DNA of 33,948 nucleotides from assembly GCF_016786325.1 (NCBI RefSeq), contig NZ_JADWYU010000100.1, positions 35,404 through 69,351 of the forward strand. Reading direction: 5' to 3'. The translations under genes were made by a program, and so were the position numbers. The notes under the pieces are model-generated. The model made no database searches. It was not told the origin of the DNA and saw only the letters and a list, made by a program, of their open reading frames with translations. The DNA comes from Frankia nepalensis. Its GTDB lineage: Bacteria; Actinomycetota; Actinomycetes; Frankiales; Frankiaceae. Of this stretch, positions 8,055-16,067 are shown piece after piece (position 1 is the stretch's first letter; every line of letters begins with the position of its first letter).

Positions 8055-10666
8055 GGCTCGCTCGGGTTGGCTGGCACCCCGCCAGCGTAGGCCCGTTCGG
8101 CTTCGGTCCGTTGTGCTCCCGCCGCGTTCGGCTGGATCCTGCGCACAGGTGTTGTCGCCCGGTCAGCGGACGGCGTGGCCTCCGGACCCGCCGAGGTGAC
8201 CCCCGTCATGGCCGACGGCGGCTCGCCACCACCGGGCGTGGTCTGGCCTGAGGCATCGCCCCTGCCGCGTCGCCGGGCCCGGCGGACGAGACGCAGGACC
8301 ACCGCGGCCGCGAACAGCCCGACGGCGGCGTAGGTGATGGCGGTGGCGATCGACCCGTAGGCGGTGGAGCGCACCAGGATCCGGGCCGGCTGGCTGGTCA
8401 GCTTCTCGCCGTCCGGCGTCAGCACCTGGACGTACACCGGGAACGTGCCGGCCGAGTCGGAGCTGAGCTTGACCTCGACCTGCGCCTTCGCGCCCGGCTC
8501 GATGGTGAGGGGCACCTGGGCCGGCGAGCTCAGCCTGGTCTGGTCGTTGGAGGACAACGACAGGATCACCGTCATCGGGTACGCGTTGGGCTCACCGTCC
8601 TCGAGCATGTTCTGCACGGTCAGCGGCACCGTGCCCTCGCGGCTGGTCAGGGTGACCTTCTCCGACGCGGTGATCTGGATGCTGTTCCGGATCGAGTTGG
8701 TCCGGCCGTCGACCTCCTGGCTCAGCTGGACCGCGCCGGCCCGGCGGTCGGCGCCGTCGCGGTCCGACCGCCACCACACCGACAGGGCGGTCATCAGCGT
8801 GTTCTTCATCGGCTCGACCACGGCGGCGTACAGATCGCACGTGTCGAGCTTCCTGACCGTGTTCACGTTGGCGACCCTGACGACCTGGTCGCACAGCACC
8901 GGGGTGAGCGTCGCCGCCTCGTCACGCAGGTGCTCGACCGCGTCGACGTAGCCGGTCGGGATCTCGACGGCGGCGGCCCACTCCGGGTAGATAAGCCCGC
9001 CGCGCGCCGACCCGGCGGGCGTGGTGGTGGCGGTGGCCGCCGCCGTGTCCCCCGTCGTCGTGCCTCCCGTCCCGGCCCCGCTCGCGCCATCGGAGCCCGC
9101 GGCGGGGTCGACCGGGCCGGTCGGCAGCCGGACTGGCTCGACGAAGGGCTGGTAGCCGGCGTCCGCGGCGGCCGGGGCGGCGACGAGGCCGAGCACTCTC
9201 TTGGCGAAATCGACCGGTGGGTCCCAGTCCCGGGGCAGCGCCAGCACGGCGAGCCGGCTCTTCGACGGCTGCTCGGCGGTGATCATCGCGAGCTCGGCGC
9301 GCACGTCCGCGAGTGACTGGTCGACGCTCGGCCCGGCCTGGTCGTTACGCGGCGCGGTGACCAGGGCGGCGAGCCTCGAGTCCGCCGCGAGTGCCCGGAC
9401 CGGATTGGTGCTCTGCTGGACGGTGAGCGCGGTGGGGGTCGGGGTGGCGCGGACCGCCGGCAGCAACTGGTCGTCGAGGATCACGGTTGACATACCGATG
9501 GCCTGGTCGGAGAGGAACGCCAGCGTCTGCTTGTCTGCCAGCCCATCGACCGGATACGCGGCCTTGATGTCGTTCTCGACGGTGTCGCCCAGGATCTGAG
9601 CGACGACCATGCGACCGTTCGTCACCGCCAGGCGGGCGTCATGCGCCTGGTCGGCATGCAGCAGCGCGGTGATGTCGGCATCGCCCCAGGGCAGCGCGAA
9701 GACGACGTTGCCTGGGGTGCCGGCGAACCGGCGTAGGGCGGCCAGGACCTTGGCCGCTTCGTCACTTTTGTCTGACCGCCGCACGCCGGACGGGCTGGCG
9801 TACTGGTAGCCACTCGCGTTCTCCATGACCGTCAGCGCCTTCAGCAGCGTCGGGTCGAGGGCGAGCGCGATCGAGAACGGCTGGTCGCTTGCCTGGTCGA
9901 CGGCGGTGAGCAGCCGGTCCAGGCGCCCGCCGGTGGCGATCTCGCCGGCCAGGTCGTTGTCGGTCAGCAACCCGTCCGAGCGCAGCCGCGGCTTGGACGA
10001 GATCGGCAGCACGGTGGTGACGGCGGTCGGGGCCAGCGTTGTCGCCGAGGCCGACGTGGACGAGAGCGGCTGAGCCGGCGCCCAGACCAGGAAGGTGTAG
10101 GTGGCACCGAGCTCGGTGACGCGGCCGCCGGTCGTGCTGACGACCCGGACCTTCATCGGGTAGATCGTCAGCCCGGTTTTCGTGATCGAGAGCTTCTGGT
10201 CGAAGGCGAACGCGCCGCCGACGACCGGAACCCGCTCCCCGAGCTGTGCCCACGTGTAGCTCAGCTTGGTCGGGTTGGCCCGCGCCGCGTCGAGCTTCGC
10301 GCGGCTGTCGACGTTCTGCGCGACCCAGACCTCGACCATGAGGCCGGCGTTGCCCGGGCTGGCGAGGTTGACGCTGCCGCCAAGCCGCAGCGGCAGCTCC
10401 CTCGAGGCGACCCCGTCGAACCTCGTCAGGTTGACCGTGGCCGGGGCGGCGGCGGGTGTTGTGCCGGTTCCACCGGCCGTCCCACCGTTCGCGGTCGATC
10501 CGGCTCCAGTCGTCGGGCTTGCGGTCGAAGCTGTGGATGAGGCTGTGGACAACCCTGTGGATGCTGTGGATGAAGCAAACGATGGGCCGGCCGGAAGCAC
10601 GGCCACGGCGCCTGCCAGGGCGACCGCCGCGGCCAGCCGGGCCCGACGAGGGCTGGTGGACCTCAC
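8051..10666 (-). CDS. DUF6049 family secreted membrane-anchored protein (Rv3909-like)
   Basis: 871 residues from GTG 10666, which overlaps the NUDIX stop as GTGA; a longer open frame only adds sequence antisense-like to the NUDIX gene. The N-terminus is a Sec signal peptide (basic [17 protein letters not shown], then an Ala/Ser-rich cleavage region), followed by a Ser/Thr/Ala low-complexity stretch. The large middle part is extracytoplasmic and fits the DUF6049 family by size and position. A single membrane segment at about 771-794 is followed by a basic cytoplasmic tail ([12 protein letters not shown]) of about 75 residues. It is always found between the MutT4-like gene and murJ in this synteny block, so a role in envelope assembly with MurJ is likely, but the biochemical function is not known. 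Confidence 0.85.
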   Translation of the reverse strand: MRSTSPRRARLAAAVALAGAVAVLPAGPSFASSTASTGLSTASSTASTASPTTGAGSTANGGTAGGTGTTPAAAPATVNLTRFDGVASRELPLRLGGSVNLASPGNAGLMVEVWVAQNVDSRAKLDAARANPTKLSYTWAQLGERVPVVGGAFAFDQKLSITKTGLTIYPMKVRVVSTTGGRVTELGATYTFLVWAPAQPLSSTSASATTLAPTAVTTVLPISSKPRLRSDGLLTDNDLAGEIATGGRLDRLLTAVDQASDQPFSIALALDPTLLKALTVMENASGYQYASPSGVRRSDKSDEAAKVLAALRRFAGTPGNVVFALPWGDADITALLHADQAHDARLAVTNGRMVVAQILGDTVENDIKAAYPVDGLADKQTLAFLSDQAIGMSTVILDDQLLPAVRATPTPTALTVQQSTNPVRALAADSRLAALVTAPRNDQAGPSVDQSLADVRAELAMITAEQPSKSRLAVLALPRDWDPPVDFAKRVLGLVAAPAAADAGYQPFVEPVRLPTGPVDPAAGSDGASGAGTGGTTTGDTAAATATTTPAGSARGGLIYPEWAAAVEIPTGYVDAVEHLRDEAATLTPVLCDQVVRVANVNTVRKLDTCDLYAAVVEPMKNTLMTALSVWWRSDRDGADRRAGAVQLSQEVDGRTNSIRNSIQITASEKVTLTSREGTVPLTVQNMLEDGEPNAYPMTVILSLSSNDQTRLSSPAQVPLTIEPGAKAQVEVKLSSDSAGTFPVYVQVLTPDGEKLTSQPARILVRSTAYGSIATAITYAAVGLFAAAVVLRLVRRARRRGRGDASGQTTPGGGEPPSAMTGVTSAGPEATPSADRATTPVRRIQPNAAGAQRTEAERAYAGGVPANPSEP
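10532..10573 (-). promoter_or_regulatory. Cluster of four DnaA-box-like 9-mers inside the DUF6049 gene
   Basis: On the minus strand, 9-mers TCATCCACA (10573-10565), GCATCCACA (10564-10556), TTGTCCACA (10552-10544) and TCATCCACA (10540-10532) stand in the same orientation at 9- and 12-bp spacing. TTGTCCACA equals the actinobacterial DnaA box consensus; the others keep the TCCACA core. They fall in codons for a Ser/Thr/Ala stretch and rely on ACA, a codon disfavoured at this GC. DnaA binding is inferred. Confidence 0.45.
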
Positions 10667-11133
10667 GCGCTCGCCGCCAGCAGGGCCGGGACGTCCTCCA
10701 GGAGGCGACGCTCGTCGGCGTAGGCCAGCCGGCGCGCCACCTGGTCGAGGGGGACCCAGGCGACGGCGGTGACCTCGACGTCCGCGTCCGACAGCTCGCC
10801 GGCCGTGCGCAGCAGCAGGTAGTGGTGCACGGTCTTGTGGATCCGCGAGCGGCCGGTGACGAACCAGAAGTCGATCGTCCCGAGCGGCGCGACGATCTCG
10901 CCCGTCACGCCGGTCTCCTCCGCGACCTCGCGGACCGCCGCCTGCTCGTGGGTCTCCCCGCCCTCGACGTGCCCCTTGGGCAGCGACCACAGCAGCCGGC
11001 CGCGCCGGTCCCGCCGGGCGATCAGCGCCGCGTTGGCGCGGTAGGACCGGCCGTCCAGCACGAGCCCACCGGCGGACGTCTCCTCGACCCGGCGCAGCCC
11101 ACGACGGCTACGGGGGGACGACGAGGCCGGCAT
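10663..11133 (-). CDS. mutT4: NUDIX hydrolase, MutT4-like
   Basis: 156 residues with a perfect Nudix box at residues 54-76: G54-x5-E60-x7-R68-E69-V-x-E72-E73-x-G75-V. It hydrolyses a nucleoside diphosphate linked to another moiety; the substrate (8-oxo-dGTP, capped or signalling nucleotides) cannot be told from the sequence. The start ATG at 11133 (MPASSS) is chosen because a -10-like TACGAT ends 6 nt before it, which fits a leaderless mRNA, and there is no Shine-Dalgarno. The open frame continues far upstream only as antisense to the CCA-adding gene. It is the first gene of a coupled operon (NUDIX, DUF6049, murJ) and is divergent from the CCA-adding enzyme gene, as Rv3908 is from Rv3907c. 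Confidence 0.9.
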   Translation of the reverse strand: MPASSSPRSRRGLRRVEETSAGGLVLDGRSYRANAALIARRDRRGRLLWSLPKGHVEGGETHEQAAVREVAEETGVTGEIVAPLGTIDFWFVTGRSRIHKTVHHYLLLRTAGELSDADVEVTAVAWVPLDQVARRLAYADERRLLEDVPALLAASA

Positions 11134-11139
11134 AAAACG

Positions 11140-11145
11140 ATCGTA
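11140..11145 (-). promoter_or_regulatory. -10 element for leaderless NUDIX-DUF6049-murJ transcript
   Basis: TACGAT (minus strand, 11145-11140) matches TANNNT and is separated by 6 nt from the ATG at 11133, so the A of the start codon would be the transcription start. No good -35 is visible at 16-18 nt. Confidence 0.55.
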
Positions 11146-11286
11146 CGAGCAACACACGGTCCGTCCCCCGGGACTGTCCGGCTTGTCCGGACCGGGTCGC
11201 GCTGTGTGCCCAATGGCACGCGGCCGGAGGGTCCCGGTGGGCCGGTCAGCGGCCTTTAATCCAGCTGCGCACCGTCGCGCAGGCCT

Positions 11287-11292
11287 TACCCT
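11287..11292 (+). promoter_or_regulatory. -10 element for leaderless CCA-adding enzyme transcript
   Basis: TACCCT matches TANNNT and lies exactly 6 nt before the GTG at 11299. No Shine-Dalgarno precedes that GTG. The geometry equals that of the divergent NUDIX gene. The -35 region is not recognisable. Confidence 0.5.
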
Positions 11293-11298
11293 GAACGG

Positions 11299-12819
11299 GT
11301 GTCTGTGATCAGTCTCGACAACCCGCGCGACTCGGCCGAGCGCGTGGTCAGCGACCTGCTGAGGGTCCCGTCGCTCGCCGACGAACTGGGCCGGATATTC
11401 GCCACGCACGGGCACACACTGCACCTCGTCGGTGGCACGGTCCGCGACGCCCTGCTCGGGAAGCTGACCGCGACCGGCGCGACCGGTGGCGCGCCCGACC
11501 TGGACTTCACCACCGACGCGCGGCCCGAGCGCGTCCTCGAGATCACCCGAGGCTGGGCGGAGGCGACCTGGGAGGCCGGGATCGCCTTCGGCACCGTGGG
11601 TCTCGCCCGCCGCGGCGCCCGGCTCGAGGTGACCACCTACCGGGCCGAGAACTACGACCGCGGCTCGCGCAACCCGACCGTCTCCTACGGCGACAGCCTC
11701 GACGGAGACCTGGTCCGGCGTGACTTCACGGTCAACGCGATGGCGGTGTCCGTTCCCGACCACCAGTTCGTCGACCTGTTCGGCGGCATGGCCGACCTGT
11801 CGCGCGGTGTGCTGCGCACCCCCGGGCCGCCGGCGGTCTCGCTCGACGACGACCCGCTGCGGATCCTGCGGGCGATCCGGTTCGAGGCGCAGCTCGGGCT
11901 CACCCCGACCCCGGAGCTGGTCGCGGCGATGACCGCCCGCGCGGACCGGCTGAAGATCGTCGCGCCGGAGCGGGTCCGCGACGAGCTGCGCAAGCTGATC
12001 GTCGCCGCCGACCCGGCCGCCGGCCTGGCCCGGCTCGTCGACACCGGCGCGGCCGCCGTCGTGCTGCCCGAGCTGCCCGCGCTGCGGATGGAGATCGACG
12101 AGCACCACCAGCACAAGGACGTCTACACGCACACGCTCACCGTGCTGCGCCAGGCGATCGACCTGGAGGACGAGGGCCCGGACGAGGTGCTGCGCTGGGC
12201 CGCGCTGCTGCATGACATCGGCAAGCCGCGCACCCGCCGGCACGCGCCGGGCGGCGGCGTGTCGTTCCACCACCACGAGGTCGTCGGCCGGGACATGACC
12301 CGCAGGCGGCTGGCCGCGCTGCGCTTCCCGAAGGACGTCGCGGACGCGGTCACGTCGCTGGTGTTCCTGCACCTGCGCTTCCACGGCTACGGCTCGGGCG
12401 AGTGGACCGACTCGGCGGTGCGCCGCTACGTGCACGACGCGGGCCCGCAGCTTCGCCGGCTGCACAAGCTGGTGCGCTCGGACTGCACCACCCGCAACAA
12501 GCGCAAGGCGGCGATGCTCGCCCGCCACTACGACTCGCTGGAGGAGCGGATCGCGGCGCTCGCCGCCCAGGAGGAGATCTCCGCGATCCGTCCCGAGCTG
12601 TCCGGCGACGACATCATGGAGATCCTCGGGCTGAAGCCGTCGCGCCTGGTCGGCGAGGCCCGCCAGCACATGCTCGACTTCCGGTTCGACATGGGTCTGG
12701 TCGGCCGCGACGCGGCCGTCGCCGAGCTCCTGCGCTGGGCCCGGAAGCGCGGGCTGGCCGTCCCGGGCACCCCGGCCGGGTCCGGCGAATCCGCGACCAG
12801 CCCCGGCGACCACGCCTAG
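11299..12819 (+). CDS. pcnA: CCA-adding tRNA nucleotidyltransferase
   Basis: 506 residues. The protein adds or repairs the 3' CCA end of tRNAs. The polymerase-beta head has GGTVRD at 45-50 and the metal-binding DLD at 67-69; RRDFTVNA is at 140-147 and the RNA-binding motif [14 protein letters not shown] at about 187-200. A C-terminal HD domain is present (LLHDIGKP at 303-310, with HHHE further on). This is the class II, HD-containing actinobacterial form often labelled PcnA (Rv3907c). The start is GTG at 11299 with a putative leaderless promoter. After the stop there are short tandem repeats and a hairpin. A poly(A) polymerase activity cannot be excluded from the sequence alone, but an essential CCA role is the better reading. 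Confidence 0.93.
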   Translation: MSVISLDNPRDSAERVVSDLLRVPSLADELGRIFATHGHTLHLVGGTVRDALLGKLTATGATGGAPDLDFTTDARPERVLEITRGWAEATWEAGIAFGTVGLARRGARLEVTTYRAENYDRGSRNPTVSYGDSLDGDLVRRDFTVNAMAVSVPDHQFVDLFGGMADLSRGVLRTPGPPAVSLDDDPLRILRAIRFEAQLGLTPTPELVAAMTARADRLKIVAPERVRDELRKLIVAADPAAGLARLVDTGAAAVVLPELPALRMEIDEHHQHKDVYTHTLTVLRQAIDLEDEGPDEVLRWAALLHDIGKPRTRRHAPGGGVSFHHHEVVGRDMTRRRLAALRFPKDVADAVTSLVFLHLRFHGYGSGEWTDSAVRRYVHDAGPQLRRLHKLVRSDCTTRNKRKAAMLARHYDSLEERIAALAAQEEISAIRPELSGDDIMEILGLKPSRLVGEARQHMLDFRFDMGLVGRDAAVAELLRWARKRGLAVPGTPAGSGESATSPGDHA

Positions 12820-12881
12820 GACGACGTCGCCTGAACGGACGACGTCGCCCGGACGGACTCGACTGGACGGACGACGTCGCC
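12819..12881 (+). repeat. 13-bp GGACGACGTCGCC repeats after the CCA-adding gene
   Basis: The 13-mer GGACGACGTCGCC occurs at 12819-12831, 12837-12849 and 12869-12881, with related CGGACG/GTCGCC pieces in between and up to about 12905. Each copy holds the palindrome GACGTC. Confidence 0.7.
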
Positions 12882-12916
12882 CGGACGGGACAGGGTCGCC
12901 CGGACGAGGCCGGCTG

Positions 12917-12937
12917 GACGACGTCCGGAACGTCGTC
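12917..12937 (+). terminator. Hairpin downstream of the CCA-adding gene
   Basis: An 8-bp perfect stem (GACGACGT at 12917-12924, ACGTCGTC at 12930-12937) with a CCGGA loop, about 100 nt after the stop. Its arms carry the same GACGACGT as the preceding repeats. No T-run follows. Confidence 0.45.
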
Positions 12938-13264
12938 GCTGGCCTGCCCGCGAGACGCGGGGTGGGTGCTCCGTCATGTGGCGCCCACCCCGGTGCGCGC
13001 GCTCCGGGGACCCGCTGGCCTGTACCAGGCGTCGGCGGGCGGGTACCCAACGTGGCATCCAGCGGATCCGGCAACGGGAGGACCTCAAAAGGACGTCAAC
13101 GTGAAGGACCGGACCTCGGGGTCCCGAAGCGGCGCCTCCGGGCGGATTCGATCAGCTGTCATGCCTGTGCGCGCGGGATATGGCCAGGGCACGGCCGCTT
13201 GCTCCCGTCCGAATCCCGACTTGTCGATCACCATCGCCAGGCCCCGGCCGGGCGGTGTGCGTCG
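12938..13264. other. Intergenic region before the flavoprotein gene
   Basis: About 330 bp without a supported gene. Open frames run through it but have no start signal or family resemblance. Its right end carries the putative -10 of the flavoprotein gene. Confidence 0.4.
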
Positions 13265-13270
13265 TATGGT
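13265..13270 (+). promoter_or_regulatory. -10 element for leaderless flavoprotein transcript
   Basis: TATGGT (TANNNT) stands exactly 6 nt before the ATG at 13277, the same spacing seen for the two other putative leaderless genes of this window. No -35 is recognisable. Confidence 0.45.
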
Positions 13271-13276
13271 CCGGAC

Positions 13277-14854
13277 ATGGTCGGTGTACCGGACCGGCGC
13301 ACGGTCCTACGGGCGGGGCTCGCCGGCCTCGCGGGCGGCCTGCTGCCAGGCTGCTCCTCCGACGGCCCGCCCGAACCAGGCCCGAGCCCGCGGCCGACCC
13401 CGAGCGCCCCGGCGACGCTGGACCCGGCGCAGAGCTGGGAATCCTTCGCCCGGCAGCTGACCGGGCGGCTGGTCCGGCCGGGCGACGCCGACTACGACCG
13501 GGCACGGGCGCTGTTCGACCCGAAATTCGACACCGTGCGCCCCCAGGGGGTCGTCTACGCCGCGAACCCGGAGGATGTGGCCGCGGCCGTCCGGTTCGCC
13601 GAGGCGACCGGGGTCGGGCTCGCGGCCCGCTGCGGCGGGCACAGCTACGGCGGCTACTCGACCTCCGAGGGGCTCGTCGTCGACGTCACCGAGATGAACC
13701 AGGTGAGCGTGGACGCGGCCGGCATCGCCACGGTCGGCGCTGGCGCCCGCCTGCTGAAGGTCTACACCGATCTGGCGGGCGCCGGGCGGACGATCCCGGC
13801 CGGATCATGCCCGACGGTCGGGGTCACGGGGCTAGCGCTCGGCGGCGGGATCGGGGTGCTCGGCCGACTGCACGGCCTGACCTGCGACCGGCTGACCGGC
13901 GCGACCGTCGTGCTCGCGTCCGGCGAGCGCCTCGAGGTCGACGAGGACCGGGACGCCGACCTGTTCTGGGCGCTGCGCGGCGGCGGCGGCAACTTCGGGA
14001 TCGTCACCGAGCTGCGGTTCGAGACGCGCGCGGCCCGGTCGCTGACGTTGTTCTCGCTGCGGTGGCCATGGTCGGCGGCGCCCGACGTGCTCGCCGCCTG
14101 GCAGAACTGGGTCATCGGCGGGCTCGGCGCGATGCCGGACGAACTGTGGTCCACGCTGGTCGCCGGGTCCGCCCCGGGCGGCTCGGCACCGACGTTACGG
14201 CTCAGCGGGGTGTACGCGGGCGCCCGGGCGGGCCTTTTCGGGCCGCTCGCCGACCTGCGCGCGGCGGTTCCCGTCGCGCCGGCGAGCACGTCGATCACCG
14301 AGCACGACCACCTGGCGGCGATGCGGATCGAGGCCGGCTGCTCGCCCGGCGGCGGCGACTGCGGCAGCACGGACGGCATCCAGGCCGGGGCGCGCCGACC
14401 CGGCCAGCACGCGGCGTCGGCGATCCTCACCGCGCCCGTCGGCCCGGCCGGGAACGAGACGTTCCTCAGGATGATCGAGGAGCGCCAGCGCGACCCGCTG
14501 TCGGGCAGCGGAGGGATCATCCTGGACGCCTGGGGCGGCGCGATCGGCCGGGTGGGCCCAGCCGAGACCGCGTTCGTCCACCGCGACGCGATCGCCAGCG
14601 TCCAGTACTTCGCCGGCTACCCGCCGGGCGCGACGGCCGAGGTGATCGACGCCAACCGGGCCTGGCTGCGCGACACCGTCGCCGCCGGCGCCCCGCACGT
14701 CTCGGGGCGGGCCTACCAGAACTACATCGACCCCGAGCTGACCGACTGGGCCGAGGCGTACTACGGCGCGAACCTGCCGCGCCTGACCGCCGTCAAGCGC
14801 CACTACGACCCGGACAACCTCTTCCACTTCGCCCAGAGCATCCCGCTCGACTGA
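13277..14854 (+). CDS. Tat-exported berberine-bridge-enzyme-like FAD oxidoreductase (lipoprotein)
   Basis: 525 residues. The N-terminus has a twin arginine (R7-R8, DRRTVLRAG), a hydrophobic stretch and a lipobox LPGC (C26), so export by Tat as a folded, lipid-anchored flavoprotein is likely. After a Pro-rich linker comes a PCMH-type FAD domain (FAD_binding_4), with GGHSYGG (H122) and GSCPTVG (C178). These are the positions used in berberine bridge enzymes for bicovalent 8-alpha-histidyl and 6-S-cysteinyl FAD linkage. The C-terminal BBE domain is present (YQNYID, then RHYDPDNLFHFAQSI). Such enzymes oxidise sugars, alcohols or alkaloids with O2; the substrate is unknown. The ATG at 13277 is chosen because the signal peptide begins there and a TANNNT element lies 6 nt upstream. 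It stands alone between repeat-rich gaps. Confidence 0.85.
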   Translation: MVGVPDRRTVLRAGLAGLAGGLLPGCSSDGPPEPGPSPRPTPSAPATLDPAQSWESFARQLTGRLVRPGDADYDRARALFDPKFDTVRPQGVVYAANPEDVAAAVRFAEATGVGLAARCGGHSYGGYSTSEGLVVDVTEMNQVSVDAAGIATVGAGARLLKVYTDLAGAGRTIPAGSCPTVGVTGLALGGGIGVLGRLHGLTCDRLTGATVVLASGERLEVDEDRDADLFWALRGGGGNFGIVTELRFETRAARSLTLFSLRWPWSAAPDVLAAWQNWVIGGLGAMPDELWSTLVAGSAPGGSAPTLRLSGVYAGARAGLFGPLADLRAAVPVAPASTSITEHDHLAAMRIEAGCSPGGGDCGSTDGIQAGARRPGQHAASAILTAPVGPAGNETFLRMIEERQRDPLSGSGGIILDAWGGAIGRVGPAETAFVHRDAIASVQYFAGYPPGATAEVIDANRAWLRDTVAAGAPHVSGRAYQNYIDPELTDWAEAYYGANLPRLTAVKRHYDPDNLFHFAQSIPLD

Positions 14855-14880
14855 CGCCGTCCCCCGACGTCCCCGAGGGC

Positions 14881-15074
14881 GGCCCGGAGGGGCCGACCTC
14901 AGACCGGGTTCGACGTGACAGGCGGTCGGACCGCGGTCGTCTGGTGTTCGCGAGGCCCGGAGGGGCGAACCCCAGACCGGGACCGATCTGACAGGTGGGT
15001 CGGACCGGGGTTGTCTGGTGCTCATGCGGCCCGGAGGGGCAAACCTCAGACCGGGCCCGACCTGACAAGCAGGG
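14881..15074 (+). repeat. 74-bp tandem repeat, about 2.6 copies
   Basis: Units start with GGCCCGGAGGGGC at 14881 (73 bp), 14954 (74 bp) and 15028 (partial, about 47 bp). Copies share the CAGACCGGG, TGACAGG and TCTGGTG blocks but differ at many positions, so the array is old. It begins 26 bp after the flavoprotein stop. Confidence 0.8.
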
Positions 15075-15512
15075 ACAAACCACAGTCGCCTGAAACCCAA
15101 CCAAAAACGCAACCAACCGAAACAACGAAACCAAACCATAGGAAGCACCCCGAGCAGGGAGTCGACGTCAACCGGCTCGGGGTGCCGCCGCCAGTACAAC
15201 GCGGACCGTTCCAGATCGCCACTGTCAGCACCCTGTCCGCGCCTAGCCACATCTGGTCCGGGCCGGACGTACGCCCAGGCATCGTGCACCAGAAGTAGTC
15301 TTCTGGCTCCTCTATGCGGCGGGTCGGCTTGCGATGAACACGAGACGTAAGTACACACTCGATTCTGGTGATGCAGCAGGCAGGTCGACGAGACGGATGA
15401 CCGCCTCCTCGCCGCCCGGAATATTCCGGGCGGCGAGGAGGCGGCCTGGTCCGGCCCGGGGCTCCCGCGCGTCGCCGCCCTCTTCCGTCTTCGGATCACT
15501 GTGAGGTCTGAC
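15075..15512. other. Non-coding stretch with several inverted repeats
   Basis: No supported gene. It contains a T-free run at 15092-15138 and a hairpin with a perfect 10-bp stem (15146-15155 with 15175-15184, 19-nt loop). A second hairpin has a perfect 7-bp stem (15289-15295 with 15300-15306, TAGT loop). A weak promoter candidate is TTGCGA (15329) with TACACA 17 nt later. A 44-bp palindrome is listed separately. The first hairpin may end transcription from the flavoprotein gene. Confidence 0.5.
15401..15444. repeat. Perfect 44-bp palindrome
   Basis: Positions 15401-15422 are the exact reverse complement of 15423-15444, with AATATT at the centre and no spacer. As RNA it would form a 19-bp GC-rich stem with an AAUAUU loop. 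It lies 68 nt before the start of the 52-residue membrane protein gene, so it may be a terminator, an attenuator or a dimeric protein site. Confidence 0.85.
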
Positions 15513-15671
15513 GTGAAGAAGATACTGTGGCCCTGGGGCTTCTGGATCTTCGTGGCCTTCTACGTCGTGACCGCGCCCAGCGACGCGGCGAACTTCGTCC
15601 ACTCCGCCTTCGGCTGGCTGGGAGTAATCGGCGACGGTGTGTCCGACTTCGTCAGTGACGTAGCCGTCTGA
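15513..15671 (+). CDS. 52-residue single-span membrane miniprotein
   Basis: A GTG at 15513 opens a 52-codon frame ending with TGA at 15669-15671. A GAGGT Shine-Dalgarno lies 5-6 nt upstream. The sequence starts KKILWPWGFWIF, gives one hydrophobic segment at about 4-22, then a short loop (APSDAANFVH) and a second moderately hydrophobic, probably amphipathic helix (about 28-50). Similar tiny proteins with a K-rich start, one membrane span and an AAN-V-type amphipathic tail are, as I recall, common in actinomycetes, without known function. It is too short for routine ORF calling. A near-perfect hairpin follows 6 nt after the stop. It lies next to the type IV secretion-like genes, but whether it belongs to them is open. 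Confidence 0.7.
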   Translation: MKKILWPWGFWIFVAFYVVTAPSDAANFVHSAFGWLGVIGDGVSDFVSDVAV

Positions 15672-15676
15672 CCATC

Positions 15677-15723
15677 CGCGGGGTTGCCTGCCAGCCGAAC
15701 TCGCGAACGGGCAGCCAACCGCG
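15677..15723 (+). terminator. Hairpin after the miniprotein gene
   Basis: Arms CGCGG..TTG-CTGCC at 15677-15692 and GGCAG-CAACCGCG at 15709-15723 pair nearly completely (one C-C mismatch and a 2-nt bulge) around a 16-nt loop, 6 nt after the TGA. No T-run. Confidence 0.5.
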
Positions 15724-16067
15724 AGTCAGGTCGATCGGGTGGAGCAGGCCGATCGGGTGGAGAGGGCTCCCGACCTCGTCGGTGACGGTGCCTTCCGCTC
15801 GTCTCAGACCGTTCCTCGCGAGGCGAGGACTCCCGCGGCTCCGCCCGCGCGCGTCGGAGGGATCCACGGGAAGAGTTCTGACAGGGCCACACCGGGTCAC
15901 TCTGGGTCGCCACCGGCGCCCAGCCATCCCCGGGGCATCGACTGGACGAGCGGATTCCTGCCGCCACGTGGAGGCCCAAGGCCGCCGCCTGGCGGTCGTG
16001 AGCCGTCTCCGAGAACCGAGGTCTCCAAGAACCTGGGACGGCCAGGCCAACCGGTCCGTGAGGTCCG
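15724..16067. other. Intergenic region between convergent miniprotein and hydrolase genes
   Basis: About 340 bp, no supported gene. It holds a 13-bp direct repeat CGATCGGGTGGAG at 15732-15744 and 15750-15762. Long open frames across it are out of keeping with known families. Confidence 0.4.

Noticed and set aside
10667-10990. N-terminal extension of the DUF6049 protein
   Set aside because: It is an Arg/Gly/Pro-rich out-of-frame reading of the NUDIX gene; the signal peptide begins at GTG 10666.
10663-13074. An 803-residue minus-strand protein with a C-terminal NUDIX domain
   Set aside because: Everything before the ATG at 11133 is antisense to the CCA-adding gene and low complexity; the NUDIX domain begins right after that ATG.
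14195-15499. 434-residue minus-strand open frame over the flavoprotein end and repeats
   Set aside because: Peptides only mirror the 74-bp repeats and the antisense of the BBE domain; no start signal or family.
14855-15512. tRNA or structured RNA gene
   Set aside because: Hairpins are present but no cloverleaf or known RNA signature could be recognised.
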